Counted from the first letter of the stretch, positions 1-8,192 are shown. The stretch: DNA of 39,744 nt from Alphaproteobacteria bacterium (GCA_029941135.1 JAPYRI010000018.1:1-39744), one strand, 5' to 3'. The notes: generated from the letters alone by a model not told the origin. Made by a program: numbers and translations.

Positions 1-187
1 ATGCCGTGCAGTCCCCGACAGGTATCGGCCGCGTGAACAGCGCACAACAAATGGCGTCAGGTCAGGTCCCCCACTTGACTGGACGTTTTTTATGGGCCGC
101 TGCGACCGGATAATCCTTGGCGAAAAGCAACGAGACGCGTACATCTAGCGCCCGCGTATGGTTTACATTAATTTGTAGAGTCCCTCG

Positions 188-823
188 ATGTCGGATGAAC
201 TAGACCCAGAGTTTGAAGTTGACACTTCAGTCATTGAAGTGGACACCGAGACCCTGGCAACCATCGATGGCCTATCGCGTATCGTCGATGGTATCAATTG
301 GTTTCGGGCAGCAGGCGTGCCCTTAATCGACACTGATTACCGCGTTACAGAGGCCTATTTGGCGGCGCTCGGATTTTCGGATTTGCGCGTCGTTGCGGCA
401 GAGGACCGGGAAGAGATAGAGCAGATATTGTCGGACCGGGCCTCGTGCGGTGATTGGGGTAACGCGTGGAACGGTGCCGAAGAACAAGTGAAATCTGCCC
501 TCGCTGAAGAAGCCCTAGAACAGCTGGATGCCGAATTGATCCAAGTGGTGGTTCAGCAACTGGGTCTCCGGGCCCACGGCGCGGCTCGCACGGCGGCAAA
601 TTTGGTACCAGTGCTTCAAGCGCCCATGCAGCTGCTGTCTGACCCCGACCTCGCTAGCCCCGCGGACCAAGCTTCCGAAGACGCCCGCGATGCTGCCTGT
701 CAGGCCTTGCTGGTGGCACTGTCCGGGGTTGGTCCCGACCATCCTTTGGCGCTTAAATTCCGGCTGTTTGAAGCCGGCCGTTGGCCTTTGGGGGCGATTG
801 GCGGCAGTTTTTATGTGTTGTAG
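188..823 (+). CDS. hypothetical protein, 211 aa, acidic
   Basis: I do not recognise this protein. It starts with ATG after a weak GTAGAG sequence. The first 25 residues are strongly acidic, and the middle (about residues 75-125) is rich in Glu, Ala and Gln and probably helical. The last 30 residues (HPLALKFRLFEAGRWPLGAI and beyond) look compact and conserved in style. I see no signal peptide, membrane segment or metal-binding motif. It lies 57 bases before the start of the broken exonuclease III gene on the same strand. Base composition and the long open frame support a real gene. The function is unknown. Confidence 0.6.
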   Translation: MSDELDPEFEVDTSVIEVDTETLATIDGLSRIVDGINWFRAAGVPLIDTDYRVTEAYLAALGFSDLRVVAAEDREEIEQILSDRASCGDWGNAWNGAEEQVKSALAEEALEQLDAELIQVVVQQLGLRAHGAARTAANLVPVLQAPMQLLSDPDLASPADQASEDARDAACQALLVALSGVGPDHPLALKFRLFEAGRWPLGAIGGSFYVL

Positions 824-880
824 TAATTGGGGTCTTGTCCACCGCATACTCTCAAGACTTCAAGGATTACGAGCTCGCCC

Positions 881-1566
881 ATGTCTTTGAGGATTGCGAG
901 CTGGAACGTGAACTCGATACGGGTTCGGCTGGAGCACGCAAAGAGGGTGGCCAACCAATATAAGCCCAACGTTTTTTGTTTTCAGGAAACCAAAGCCGCA
1001 GATGCGGTTTTTCCGGCCGAGGCGTTTCGCGCGTGGGGATACGTGCACCAGGCTCTGTCCGGGGCCGCGGGTGCGCCCGGGGTTGCCATTTTGTCGAGAC
1101 GGCCCTTTGCCCAGGTTATTGCGCGCGGTTACGACCCACTACCGGGCGCTGGCGATATCTGGTGCTCATAGGGGGTCGACATCCGCCTTGGAGACGATGT
1201 CGCATCGCACGGCCTAGGCCTCCGACTGCTGGTTGGCGATCTGAACGTGGCCCCCCTTCAAACAGACGTTTGGTCGCATCAAAAATTGAAAAACACCATC
1301 ACCCATACAGAGATTGAAATCGCGGCCCTGAACAAGCTCTGCCGCGCCTTCGGGGGCGTTGGCTTGATGCGACGCTTTGTCCCTCCGGACACACCCTTAT
1401 TCACCTGGTAGAGCTACCGTTCGCGGGACGGCGTTCAGAGCAACCGGGGCCGGCGCTTGGATCATGCATGGGCGACCCCCGCCCTTGCCCCCCCCGATGC
1501 ACGGCGATCACCGTCGCCCAAGAAACCCCGGGCTGGGTGCGTCCGTCAAACCACGCCCTATTATAG
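881..1566 (+). pseudogene. xthA: exodeoxyribonuclease III remnant (xthA), multiply disrupted
   Basis: The frame from ATG 881 encodes a typical exonuclease III start (LRIASWNVNSIRVRLEHAKR, then FCFQETKAAD with the metal-binding Glu, then GVAILSRRPF). It hits TAG at 1169-1171. The same frame resumes with LLVGDLNVAPLQTDVWSH and FVPPDTPLFTW, then meets a second TAG at 1409-1411 where the family has a second Trp (TGG to TAG). RRLDHAWATPALAP follows in frame. The end (ITVAQETPGWVRPSNHALL) is in another frame after an eight-C run at 1488-1495, consistent with loss of one base. The central segment normally found before the GDLNVAP motif is also largely missing. Intact, this would be an AP endonuclease/3'-5' exonuclease of base excision repair. 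Two stops, a deletion and a frameshift make a sequencing artefact unlikely as the whole explanation. Confidence 0.88.
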
Positions 1567-1728
1567 TTGTTTTGAATTTACCTTGATTTTCGGCATGATT
1601 GCATAGATGTGCGGATTGGGGCTAGCCCCTTCCATATGTAGTAATTGGAAACGATAAATCTTCATTGGTTCCAGTGACGCGTTGGTGAAGTGTGCTACAG
1701 TCCCGGCCCGAGTTGCGAGGAGATCCTT

Positions 1729-2025
1729 GTGAGACCAGAGCCGAAACCCATAGCGCCAAATCCAAACAACGAAACCGTACATGTGGGGGCGCGCTTTTAT
1801 CGTGTCGGCCGGTGGCCGGTTACCTGTGTGGTCCGGCGGCTTTTTGTGCCCGAGGGAGAAGCTCACCTCCATGTATTAATGGAACGGGAAGACCGCGCCG
1901 CCAGCCCCTATACCATTACCTTGGGCGGCCTGTTTAATCGGGCGAATTTCCGCCCTGACCGGCGCCGGACCGACACCCCCAATGCCGGAAAGTTTGATCG
2001 CCGAGCCTCGGACAGCAAAAGCTAA
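1729..2025 (+). CDS. small conserved hypothetical protein, 98 aa
   Basis: The frame is open from ATG 1690, but I place the start at GTG 1729 because a strong GAGGAG Shine-Dalgarno (1717-1722) sits six bases before it. The product is small and basic, with a core VHVGARFYRVGRWPVTCVVR followed by RLFVPEGEAHLHVLMEREDR. This resembles short alphaproteobacterial proteins of unknown function built around a 'trW-x-V-x-R-hFVPeGE' pattern. No signal peptide or membrane segment is visible. It lies between the xthA remnant and the enoyl-CoA hydratase homologue. The next gene starts 43 bases downstream on the same strand, so the two may be co-transcribed. The role is unknown. Confidence 0.6.
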   Translation: MRPEPKPIAPNPNNETVHVGARFYRVGRWPVTCVVRRLFVPEGEAHLHVLMEREDRAASPYTITLGGLFNRANFRPDRRRTDTPNAGKFDRRASDSKS

Positions 2026-2068
2026 CCGGGGTCACCGGCCGGGCCTGTCAACACATGAAACATTGCAG

Positions 2069-2836
2069 ATGAGCGCCGCATCGGACCATTTCCGACCCAG
2101 CATTGATGGCGACTGCGCGACCATCACGCTCAACCGGCCCGAGCGTCACAATTCACTGGACCCTGCCGATTTGGCCGAACTCCGCCGCCTACTGGATCAA
2201 GTGGAGGGGCAGCCGGCTGTGCGGGTGCTGGTGATAACCGGTGCCGGCGAGAAGACCTTTTGCGCCGGTTTTGCCCTCGATCAGATCGCTGATCAGGACT
2301 GGAAAGACCGACCCTTTGAGCGAGCGGTCGAGCGCCTTGAACAGGTGTCTGTGCCAACCATTTGTGCTTTGAACGGCGGGGTTTACGGCGGCGGCGTGGA
2401 GCTTGCGCTGGCGTGCGATTTTCGTATTGGGGTTGATGGCATGAACATGTTTGTGCCGCCTGCCCGTCTCGGCATTCATTATCCGACCAGCGGCCTCCAG
2501 CGTTATGTGCAGCGACTCGGCCTCAATGTTGCCAAACGTATTCTCGTGGCGTGTGAAAAATTTGATGCCCAGGAGCTTTTGCGGATTGGCTTCGTCGATG
2601 CGCTCGTGCCTGCGGACGGCTTGACCGATCGCGTGAGTGAGTGGGGTACGCGGATCGCGGCATTGGCGCCGCTTTCCGTCCAGGGCATGAAACAGACCCT
2701 AAATGAAATTGCCCGCGGCACATTGCAGCCGGAGGAAGCCGCAGCCCGGATCGAAGCGTGCTGGCGATCAAACGACCACCAAGAAGGCATCGCCGCCCGC
2801 GCGGAAAAGCGGAATCCACAGTTTACCGGAACTTAA
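2069..2836 (+). CDS. enoyl-CoA hydratase/isomerase family protein
   Basis: This is a crotonase-fold protein of 255 aa. ATG 2069 gives the usual family N-terminus (ATITLNRPERHNSL at about residues 17-30); the frame is open upstream to 1982, but that extension is not crotonase-like. The CoA-binding and oxyanion segments are present: GEKTFCAGFAL (60-70) and NGGVYGGGVELALACD (102-117). Glu111 matches the first catalytic glutamate (Glu144 of the rat hydratase). The second catalytic glutamate, normally in a P-E-x-x-L-G motif, is replaced: the text reads VPPARLGIHYP, so the position is Ala132. True hydratases need both, so this may be an isomerase, decarboxylase or other crotonase-family enzyme. It converges with the response regulator gene downstream. 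Confidence 0.88.
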   Translation: MSAASDHFRPSIDGDCATITLNRPERHNSLDPADLAELRRLLDQVEGQPAVRVLVITGAGEKTFCAGFALDQIADQDWKDRPFERAVERLEQVSVPTICALNGGVYGGGVELALACDFRIGVDGMNMFVPPARLGIHYPTSGLQRYVQRLGLNVAKRILVACEKFDAQELLRIGFVDALVPADGLTDRVSEWGTRIAALAPLSVQGMKQTLNEIARGTLQPEEAAARIEACWRSNDHQEGIAARAEKRNPQFTGT

Positions 2837-2855
2837 GCGGCGCTCGCGAGCCAGG

Positions 2856-3545
2856 TCATGGCACCAGCCGGTAGCCCCCGGGCGCTGTCACCAGCAAATC
2901 TGACGATGACGGATCAGCTTCGATTTTCTGGCGCAAGCGGTAGATGTGGGTTTCCAACGTGTGTGTTGTAACCGCAGCGTTATACCCCCAGACCTCGTTT
3001 AATAATTTATCCCGGGGAACGACCTTTTCGCCGGCCCGATACAAATATTTAAGGATCGACGCTTCTTTTTCGGTCAGTCTGATTTTCTGATTTTGAGAGT
3101 CGTCCACCAGTATTTTGGCGGCGTGCCGGAAAGAATAGGGGCCAATGGTGAACACGGCGTCTTCGCTTTGCTCGTGCTGGCGTAATTGGGCCCGGACACG
3201 GGCGAGCAAAACCCCAAACCGGAACGGCTTGGTCACATAATCATTGGCGCCCGAGTCGAGGCCCAAAATAGTGTCAGAATCAGAATCGGCGCCGGTCAAC
3301 ATTATGATCGGCGTATTCACCCCGGCCCGGCGCAATGCACGGCAGGCTTCGCGGCCATCCATGTCGGCCAAGCCCACATCGAGAATAATCAGATCGAAAT
3401 GCTCGTCTTTGGCTCTCACAAACGCATCACTCGCCGTGCTGAGGCCAATGGTTTCGAAATCTTCATGCAAATCCAGCTGCTCGGCAAGAGATTGCAGCAG
3501 CGACTCATCATCATCGACAAGTAATATTCTTTTAGGTGCACTCAT
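2856..3545 (-). CDS. OmpR/PhoB-family DNA-binding response regulator
   Basis: This is a two-component response regulator of 229 aa. The receiver domain (about 1-120) has the acidic pair Asp11/Asp12, the phosphoacceptor Asp56 (LIILDVGLADMDG), Thr84 and Lys106 (YVTKPF). The C-terminal winged helix (about 130-229) has the OmpR-type signatures LTEKEASILKYLYRAGEKVV, LLNEVWGYN and THTLETHIYRLRQKIE, ending in PGGYRLVP. The protein resembles a response regulator widely conserved in alphaproteobacteria (CenR-like), but I cannot prove orthology. No histidine kinase gene is adjacent, so it is an orphan here. It is transcribed divergently from the GTP cyclohydrolase II gene. Confidence 0.93.
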   Translation of the reverse strand: MSAPKRILLVDDDESLLQSLAEQLDLHEDFETIGLSTASDAFVRAKDEHFDLIILDVGLADMDGREACRALRRAGVNTPIIMLTGADSDSDTILGLDSGANDYVTKPFRFGVLLARVRAQLRQHEQSEDAVFTIGPYSFRHAAKILVDDSQNQKIRLTEKEASILKYLYRAGEKVVPRDKLLNEVWGYNAAVTTHTLETHIYRLRQKIEADPSSSDLLVTAPGGYRLVP

Positions 3546-3840
3546 ACTTTAATCCCCACACTCGACCCTGCTGGTCCCCTGCCCCCACAATTCAGGCCGC
3601 AGTGTCCCTGATTGTGGAGCCTTGGCAAGCCGGCTGCAAGGGTCTCGTCAATTGGATCATGCGCGAAACCTCGCCGTTGCCCCCTGATAATCTTTGTTTT
3701 TCCGCCCCCGTCACTCTGGTATGCTGGTATTCGTGGGTTGTTCCCACCGGTCCTGGCATCCGTGGAAACTGGTCGGCCATGGCCCAAAAACCCTATCCTG
3801 CGCCGTTGGTGCGGTCATAATCAACGCCTTAACACCGGGT
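3546..3840. other. divergent intergenic region, response regulator / ribA
   Basis: About 300 bases separate the starts of two divergent genes, so promoters for both should lie here. An open frame runs through it into ribA from 3612, but its sequence is not like the enzyme family and I treat it as non-coding. A weak promoter-like pair TTGTTT (3694-3699) and TGGTAT (3717-3722) with a 17-base spacer points toward ribA; each box matches consensus at only half its positions. I see no FMN riboswitch signature. Confidence 0.4.
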
Positions 3841-3885
3841 CACCTTCGCCCATGTCACCTTCGCCCATGTCACCTTCGCCCATGT
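3841..3885 (+). repeat. three perfect 15-bp tandem repeats carrying start codons
   Basis: The unit CACCTTCGCCCATGT is repeated three times without mismatch. Each copy holds an ATG in the same ribA frame (3852, 3867, 3882), and the translated repeat is PSPMS. Because the unit is a multiple of three, copy-number changes would keep the frame and only change the number of start codons and N-terminal repeats. Confidence 0.95.
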
Positions 3886-5003
3886 CCGCAAGCCCCGAAC
3901 GCCGAGGACTGGTGCACGTAGACCGGGCCATTGCCGAACTGCGGCGCGGTCTGCCGGTGGTCTTGACAGCCCCGGGGGCTGACACATTCCTATTTATCAT
4001 GGCTGCCGAGTTTGCCACCGAAGACAGGATCGCCACCCTCATGCCATGGTCGCCTGCTGGCCCAACATTGACGCTGACCGCCAATCGGGCGCAGGTGCTA
4101 AATATTGATACTTTTGGCCACGAAACTGTGTTGATCCCGCTCGGTCCGGCATTGGATGCCGCCATCATTCAAAGCCTTGCCGACCCTACCGCCGACCTGG
4201 CCAGCCCCTTGCGTGGCCCCTTTCGTACTTTACGGACGCCGCCCACCAATTTGCATCATGCCGCGATAAAACTTTGCAAACTTGCCCGGCTATTGCCGGC
4301 AGCGATCGTCGGTACGCTGGAGGGTGGAGTCAAAGGGGCCGAGGCTTGGGCCGGGGCTCAAAACCTGCTGGCCGCCACTGTCGACGATGTGGCCGGCTAC
4401 GACATCCGTACCGCCCAGCGTTTATCCCAGGTTGCGTCCTCTCGGGTGCCCCTGGAGTATGCCGAAAATGCCCGCATTATTGCCTTTCGCCCGGAAGATG
4501 GCGGGACCGAACACTTCGCCATTTTGATCGGCGACCCTTCCCGATCTGAGCCGGTATTGACCCGCGTACACTCTGAGTGTTTTACCGGCGACCTGTTGGC
4601 TTCGCTTAAATGCGACTGCGGCGATCAATTGCGCGGCGCCATCCAGCAAATATCTGCAGTTGGTCACGGGGTGCTTTTGTATCTGGCGCAGGAAGGCCGG
4701 GGCATCGGCCTCATCAATAAGTTGCGGGCGTATCAGCTTCAGGATCAGGGCTTTGACACAGTAGAGGCCAACTTAAGGCTGGGGTTCGCCTCGGACGAGC
4801 GCATCTTTCTGCCCGCCGCCACCATGTTACGGTTGCTTGGATTTGGCACCGTACGCTTAATGACCAATAATCCGGACAAAGTAGCCGGACTTGAGCGCTG
4901 GGGTGTTACAGTCCACGAGCGGGTGGCCCATGCGTTCCCCGCCAACGATCACAATGCGTTCTACCTATCGACCAAAGCGAAGAAGAGCGGCCATCTTTTG
5001 TAA
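3852..5003 (+). CDS. ribA: GTP cyclohydrolase II (riboflavin biosynthesis)
   Basis: The enzyme opens the GTP ring to form 2,5-diamino-6-ribosylamino-4(3H)-pyrimidinone 5'-phosphate, the first step of riboflavin synthesis. From ATG 3852 the protein has 383 aa; ATG 3867 or 3882 are equally possible, because all three lie in the tandem repeat and none has a clear Shine-Dalgarno. The catalytic C-terminal half carries the zinc cysteines Cys243, Cys254 and Cys256 in HSECFTGDLLASLKCDCGDQ, with the standard family spacing. The GTP-binding and catalytic stretch QEGRGIGLINKLRAYQLQD and LMTNNPDKVAGL follow. The first 190 residues (HVDRAIAELRRGLPVVL onward) resemble a degenerate RibB-like domain, as in other alphaproteobacterial versions, and lack a clear DHBP synthase active site. 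It stands alone between unrelated genes. Confidence 0.93.
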   Translation: MSPSPMSPSPMSASPERRGLVHVDRAIAELRRGLPVVLTAPGADTFLFIMAAEFATEDRIATLMPWSPAGPTLTLTANRAQVLNIDTFGHETVLIPLGPALDAAIIQSLADPTADLASPLRGPFRTLRTPPTNLHHAAIKLCKLARLLPAAIVGTLEGGVKGAEAWAGAQNLLAATVDDVAGYDIRTAQRLSQVASSRVPLEYAENARIIAFRPEDGGTEHFAILIGDPSRSEPVLTRVHSECFTGDLLASLKCDCGDQLRGAIQQISAVGHGVLLYLAQEGRGIGLINKLRAYQLQDQGFDTVEANLRLGFASDERIFLPAATMLRLLGFGTVRLMTNNPDKVAGLERWGVTVHERVAHAFPANDHNAFYLSTKAKKSGHLL

Positions 5004-5158
5004 TCCTTGTTTGGGGCGGTCGTGGGGCTGGACTTTTTCTGCCCTCTACGCGGTAATTGCTGCCGGAAACATACCTGGTGGTTCCGTGAATTAAGCCCCA
5101 GCTCATTGATATTAAAGAACTTCACTATGGTGCGAGTCTTGCTTTCTATATTCATGCC

Positions 5159-6088
5159 ATGGCCATAACGACCGACATTCCTCCGGGCTCAATGCCCCCC
5201 CATGTTTCGCCCGCCAGCCAACCGGCAGGCGGCTCGCAGGAGTCGGCAAACAGTCCCGCCAAAGATCATGCCCATTCTCTTTTTGGCACCGATGGACTTA
5301 CTTTTCTTGATGTCCTGGACATGATCAACCCCCTGCAACATTTGCCGGTGATATCGATTGTTTGCCGAACTTTGACCAACGACGAGCTGAGCCCGGGGTC
5401 GCGCCTGGTAGGGGGCGGATTGTTTGGCGGCTTCATTGGTTTGGACATCGCCATATTCAATACGGGTATCGAAGACCTGACCAGGCGGGATTTTGGCGGC
5501 CATGTACTCGCCATGTTCCAGGGCGACAGCAAAGACAGCGACACGCCTGATGTGAAGTTCGCCGCCGTAGCACCAGACAAAGAGAGCGCTACTTCGCAAC
5601 TGCCGGCGGCCTCCCGTGCCTCCAGCAGTCCGCAAGAAGAACCCCGCCCTCAGCCTCCGCCGGTCATCGCCGCGGTCACCCGTCAATCCCTTGAACCGCC
5701 GGTATGGCTAACATCCGCGCCAAAGTCGCTTGTGGCAACATTGCCTGCCCCATCCGCAACCCCGACCACCTCGACCGACCTCGCTGCCAGGCCAGCGCAC
5801 CGCCCCACATGGCCAAAGCAGCGCGTCTACCTTCTGAACACAGATCTGATCGATATTCTGATGTACTCGGTGCCAGAGGAAGTGGGCGCACCACCCGCCG
5901 GGGGTCACAAACCTGGTGCGCAAAGGGGAGGCCGTACTTCATTTATGGGTATCAGCGACCCTGTTATCGGTCTTCCTCCCGGGATTCAAGCAGTAGGGCA
6001 TCGCGCTTATCAGAATGGTCTCGCGACCCGGACCGCCTCCACACACGGCCGCGAATTCATCCCGCTGAAAGCATCCGAGCAGCTTTAG
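5159..6088 (+). CDS. conserved hypothetical protein with Pro/Ala-rich linker, 309 aa
   Basis: The function is not known. A compact N-terminal module (about residues 40-125) reads FLDVLDMINPLQHLPVISIV, then GSRLVGGGLFGGFIGLDIAI, then RRDFGGHVLAMF. I recall a similar 'DhiNPLQHiPv' plus glycine-rich hydrophobic segment in hypothetical proteins of Rhodospirillales. The glycine-rich stretch could sit in or on a membrane. Residues 130-225 are low-complexity Pro/Ala/Ser sequence, typical of a flexible linker. A short C-terminal segment (about 225-245, QRVYLLNTDLIDILMYSVPE) looks ordered again. No classical signal peptide is present and no clear Shine-Dalgarno precedes ATG 5159. The next gene, an L,D-transpeptidase homologue, starts 58 bases downstream on the same strand. 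Confidence 0.65.
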   Translation: MAITTDIPPGSMPPHVSPASQPAGGSQESANSPAKDHAHSLFGTDGLTFLDVLDMINPLQHLPVISIVCRTLTNDELSPGSRLVGGGLFGGFIGLDIAIFNTGIEDLTRRDFGGHVLAMFQGDSKDSDTPDVKFAAVAPDKESATSQLPAASRASSSPQEEPRPQPPPVIAAVTRQSLEPPVWLTSAPKSLVATLPAPSATPTTSTDLAARPAHRPTWPKQRVYLLNTDLIDILMYSVPEEVGAPPAGGHKPGAQRGGRTSFMGISDPVIGLPPGIQAVGHRAYQNGLATRTASTHGREFIPLKASEQL

Positions 6089-6146
6089 GAATTTAGCTTT
6101 CACCAAATAGCTGTTATCACTCATTCGGCTTTGCTAGGCTCAACCC

Positions 6147-6659
6147 ATGCGCATTGACGTCATACCCGATGCCAAGCCCGCGTATGCGGGCAAGTTGCTC
6201 TGGCTTGGCCGAACTTACAAATGCGTCTTGGGACGAACGGGAGCAACCGCCACCAAACACGAGGGCGATGGCGCTACGCCGCGCGGACGATTTTACCTGC
6301 GCGAGGTTTTATACCGCGCCGACCGCTTAGATCAGCCCAATACCCTATTGCCCGTGCGGCCCCTGCGCTCCACCGATGGCTGGTGCGACGCTCCGGTCGA
6401 TCCAAATTACAATCGGGCCGTCACCCACCCGTATCCGGCCAGTGCCGAGAAATTATGGCGGGACGATGGGCTTTACGACCTGATGGTGATCCTCGGCTAC
6501 AATGATACCCCGGTGGTTCCCGGCGCGGGCAGTGCGATTTTTTTTCATATCGCTGCGCCTGATTTTGGCCCAACCGACGGCTGCGTCGCCGTGGCAGGAG
6601 ATGATTTGTTTATGATTCTCGCTGGCTGCACGCCGGACACTCAGATTGACATCACTTAA
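6147..6659 (+). CDS. L,D-transpeptidase (YkuD) family protein
   Basis: This is a compact YkuD-fold protein of 170 aa. The active-site motif is visible near the C-terminus as FFHIAAPDFGPTDGCVAVAG: a His followed by a T-D-G-C-V-A segment, with the Cys expected to be the nucleophile. The family cross-links peptidoglycan or anchors proteins to it through L,D bonds. The N-terminus (MRIDVIPDAKPAYAGKLLWL) shows no obvious signal peptide, so export is unproven; related single-domain proteins in alphaproteobacteria have the same layout. GDGATPRGRFYLREVLYRAD is the usual substrate-side strand. It converges with yggS. Confidence 0.85.
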   Translation: MRIDVIPDAKPAYAGKLLWLGRTYKCVLGRTGATATKHEGDGATPRGRFYLREVLYRADRLDQPNTLLPVRPLRSTDGWCDAPVDPNYNRAVTHPYPASAEKLWRDDGLYDLMVILGYNDTPVVPGAGSAIFFHIAAPDFGPTDGCVAVAGDDLFMILAGCTPDTQIDIT

Positions 6660-6718
6660 CCCGTTCTGCGCCCCCATTCGAGCCCCCGCCGAAGACCCAT
6701 CAACGTGCGCAAAAAAGA

Positions 6719-7408
6719 CTACCCCCGCGCGCCAAAAATGGCCGTGCCAACCCGCACATGGCTCGCCCCAAATTGAACCGCTATCTCGAAATCGCCGCTC
6801 ATACCCATACTTATTTCACCAAGATCATTGCGATCGGCAATTTTTTTCAGCAGGGCGAAATGCAGCGATGGCTCCTCGTCCGCCGGAGGAATGCACATCA
6901 AACCTGCGATCGGCAGTCCGTGGGTGTCCCGGCAGACGGTGATAAAGGCGTCTGCATCCGCCGGGTGAAGCCCGGCCTTCTGCGCCTCTTTGCCGGTATT
7001 GACTTGTACATAGCACTTCGGCCGACGATCCAGTTTCGCCATTTCCCGGGCCAGAACAAGTGCCAATTTAGGCCGGTCCACGGTTTCGATGACATCAAAT
7101 AACTGAACAGCGTCCCGCGCCTTGTTGGTTTGAAGCGGCCCCACCAAATGAAGCTCGACGTCCGGGTAACGAGCTTTCAAGGGAGGCCATTTTGCCGCCG
7201 CTTCTTGAACACGATTTTCCCCGAATACCTGTTGACCCGCATCCAGCGCAGGCAAAATCATACTGGTGTCATGGGTTTTTGAAATCGCAACCAATGTCAC
7301 TGCCCCGGGCTCCCGGCCCGAATTTTCTGTCGCGGTAGCGATTGCCGCCCTTACCCGACCGAGTTGGGCCGGGATATTATTTACTTCTGTGTAGGGGGAT
7401 GCTGGCAT
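6719..7408 (-). CDS. yggS: YggS-type pyridoxal-phosphate homeostasis protein
   Basis: This is a PLP-binding barrel protein of the YggS/PROSC family, which has no established catalytic activity and acts in vitamin B6 and amino-acid homeostasis. I use ATG 7408; an in-frame GTG at 7420 would add four residues. The PLP lysine lies in VTLVAISKTH. Other signatures are FGENRVQEA, LHLVGPLQTNKA, YVQVNTGKEAQKAG, GLMCIPP and the phosphate-binding C-terminus SMGMSGDFEIAVQFGASHVR followed by VGTAIFGAR. Its start lies next to that of the ThiE-like gene, which runs the other way, so the two probably share a small control region. Confidence 0.94.
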   Translation of the reverse strand: MPASPYTEVNNIPAQLGRVRAAIATATENSGREPGAVTLVAISKTHDTSMILPALDAGQQVFGENRVQEAAAKWPPLKARYPDVELHLVGPLQTNKARDAVQLFDVIETVDRPKLALVLAREMAKLDRRPKCYVQVNTGKEAQKAGLHPADADAFITVCRDTHGLPIAGLMCIPPADEEPSLHFALLKKIADRNDLGEISMGMSGDFEIAVQFGASHVRVGTAIFGARG

Positions 7409-7472
7409 TTGTGTCGTCACCGTGGCAGGTTGCGAAAGGCTGGATCATTCCGTTGCCACGACCATAACAAAT

Positions 7473-8108
7473 ATGACCCCCCTCGCACACTCCGCACGCG
7501 CGCTCAATCGAACTCGGCCTACACGGCCGGCCCAAGCTGGCGCGGGCCATCTTCGGCGTGCGTTGCCGCCCCTGCTTCTGATGACCGACCCAGATCGGCT
7601 GCCTGACCCGCTGAAAGCAGCCGAAATTTTGCCCTGCGGAAGTGGCATTATCCTAAGGCATTACAATGATCCCCACCGCGCCCTGTTGGCCATGAAGCTC
7701 AGCCGCATATGCCACAACCGCGGACTGGTCCTATTGGTCGCCCTGGACGGATGTTTAGCCGCCAGAGTGGGCGCACACGGTGTTCATTTTCCGGAACACG
7801 CTGTGGCTACGGCTCCCCCGTGGCACCGGCGGCATCCGGACTGGCTCATCACGATGACCGCCCATGACAGCCGGGCATTACGCCGCGCGGCTCAAGCGGG
7901 AGCCCACGCGGCCCTACTGTCGCCTGTGTTTCCGACGTTAAGTCATCCGGGCAAAAGGACGCTGGGCCCCCTGCGATTTGCCCGGCTTACCCACGACAGC
8001 CCCGTCGCTGTCTATGCGCTGGGCGGCATCAATGCGGCTAACGCGGCCCAGTTGAACCGCTCGGGCGCTGCGGGGATTGCAGGTATAAGCGGCATCGCCT
8101 TAGGGTGA
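7473..8108 (+). CDS. ThiE/TenI-like thiamine phosphate synthase superfamily protein
   Basis: The protein (211 aa from ATG 7473; the frame is open from 7422) has a ThiE/TenI TIM-barrel pattern: GAHGVHFPE, then HAALLSPVFPTLSHPGKRTL, then VYALGGINAANAAQLNRSGA. ThiE joins the pyrimidine and thiazole moieties of thiamine. Several ThiE substrate residues are not conserved. The QLREK segment reads ILRHY, keeping only the Arg, and the Asn-Asp magnesium pair is replaced in LVALDGCLAAR. It could be a divergent ThiE, a TenI-like protein or something with another role. No other thiamine gene and no TPP riboswitch lies nearby. The neighbour yggS (-) is divergent, a pairing I recall from other alphaproteobacteria. 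Confidence 0.75.
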   Translation: MTPLAHSARALNRTRPTRPAQAGAGHLRRALPPLLLMTDPDRLPDPLKAAEILPCGSGIILRHYNDPHRALLAMKLSRICHNRGLVLLVALDGCLAARVGAHGVHFPEHAVATAPPWHRRHPDWLITMTAHDSRALRRAAQAGAHAALLSPVFPTLSHPGKRTLGPLRFARLTHDSPVAVYALGGINAANAAQLNRSGAAGIAGISGIALG

Positions 8109-8192
8109 ATGCGGTCCCATTCGCTCACTGGCATTCTCGGCGATGAACAAGGTATGGCTGTTTTATGAGCTTAGGCTGTAGTGCGCAGACGC

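Noticed and set aside
1-187. Short open frames at the window start that could be the tail of an upstream gene
   Set aside because: None of the six frames shows a recognisable protein end; I cannot support a partial gene.
3694-3722. TTGTTT/TGGTAT promoter-like pair before ribA
   Set aside because: Spacing is right but each hexamer matches consensus at only about half its positions; not annotated as a promoter.
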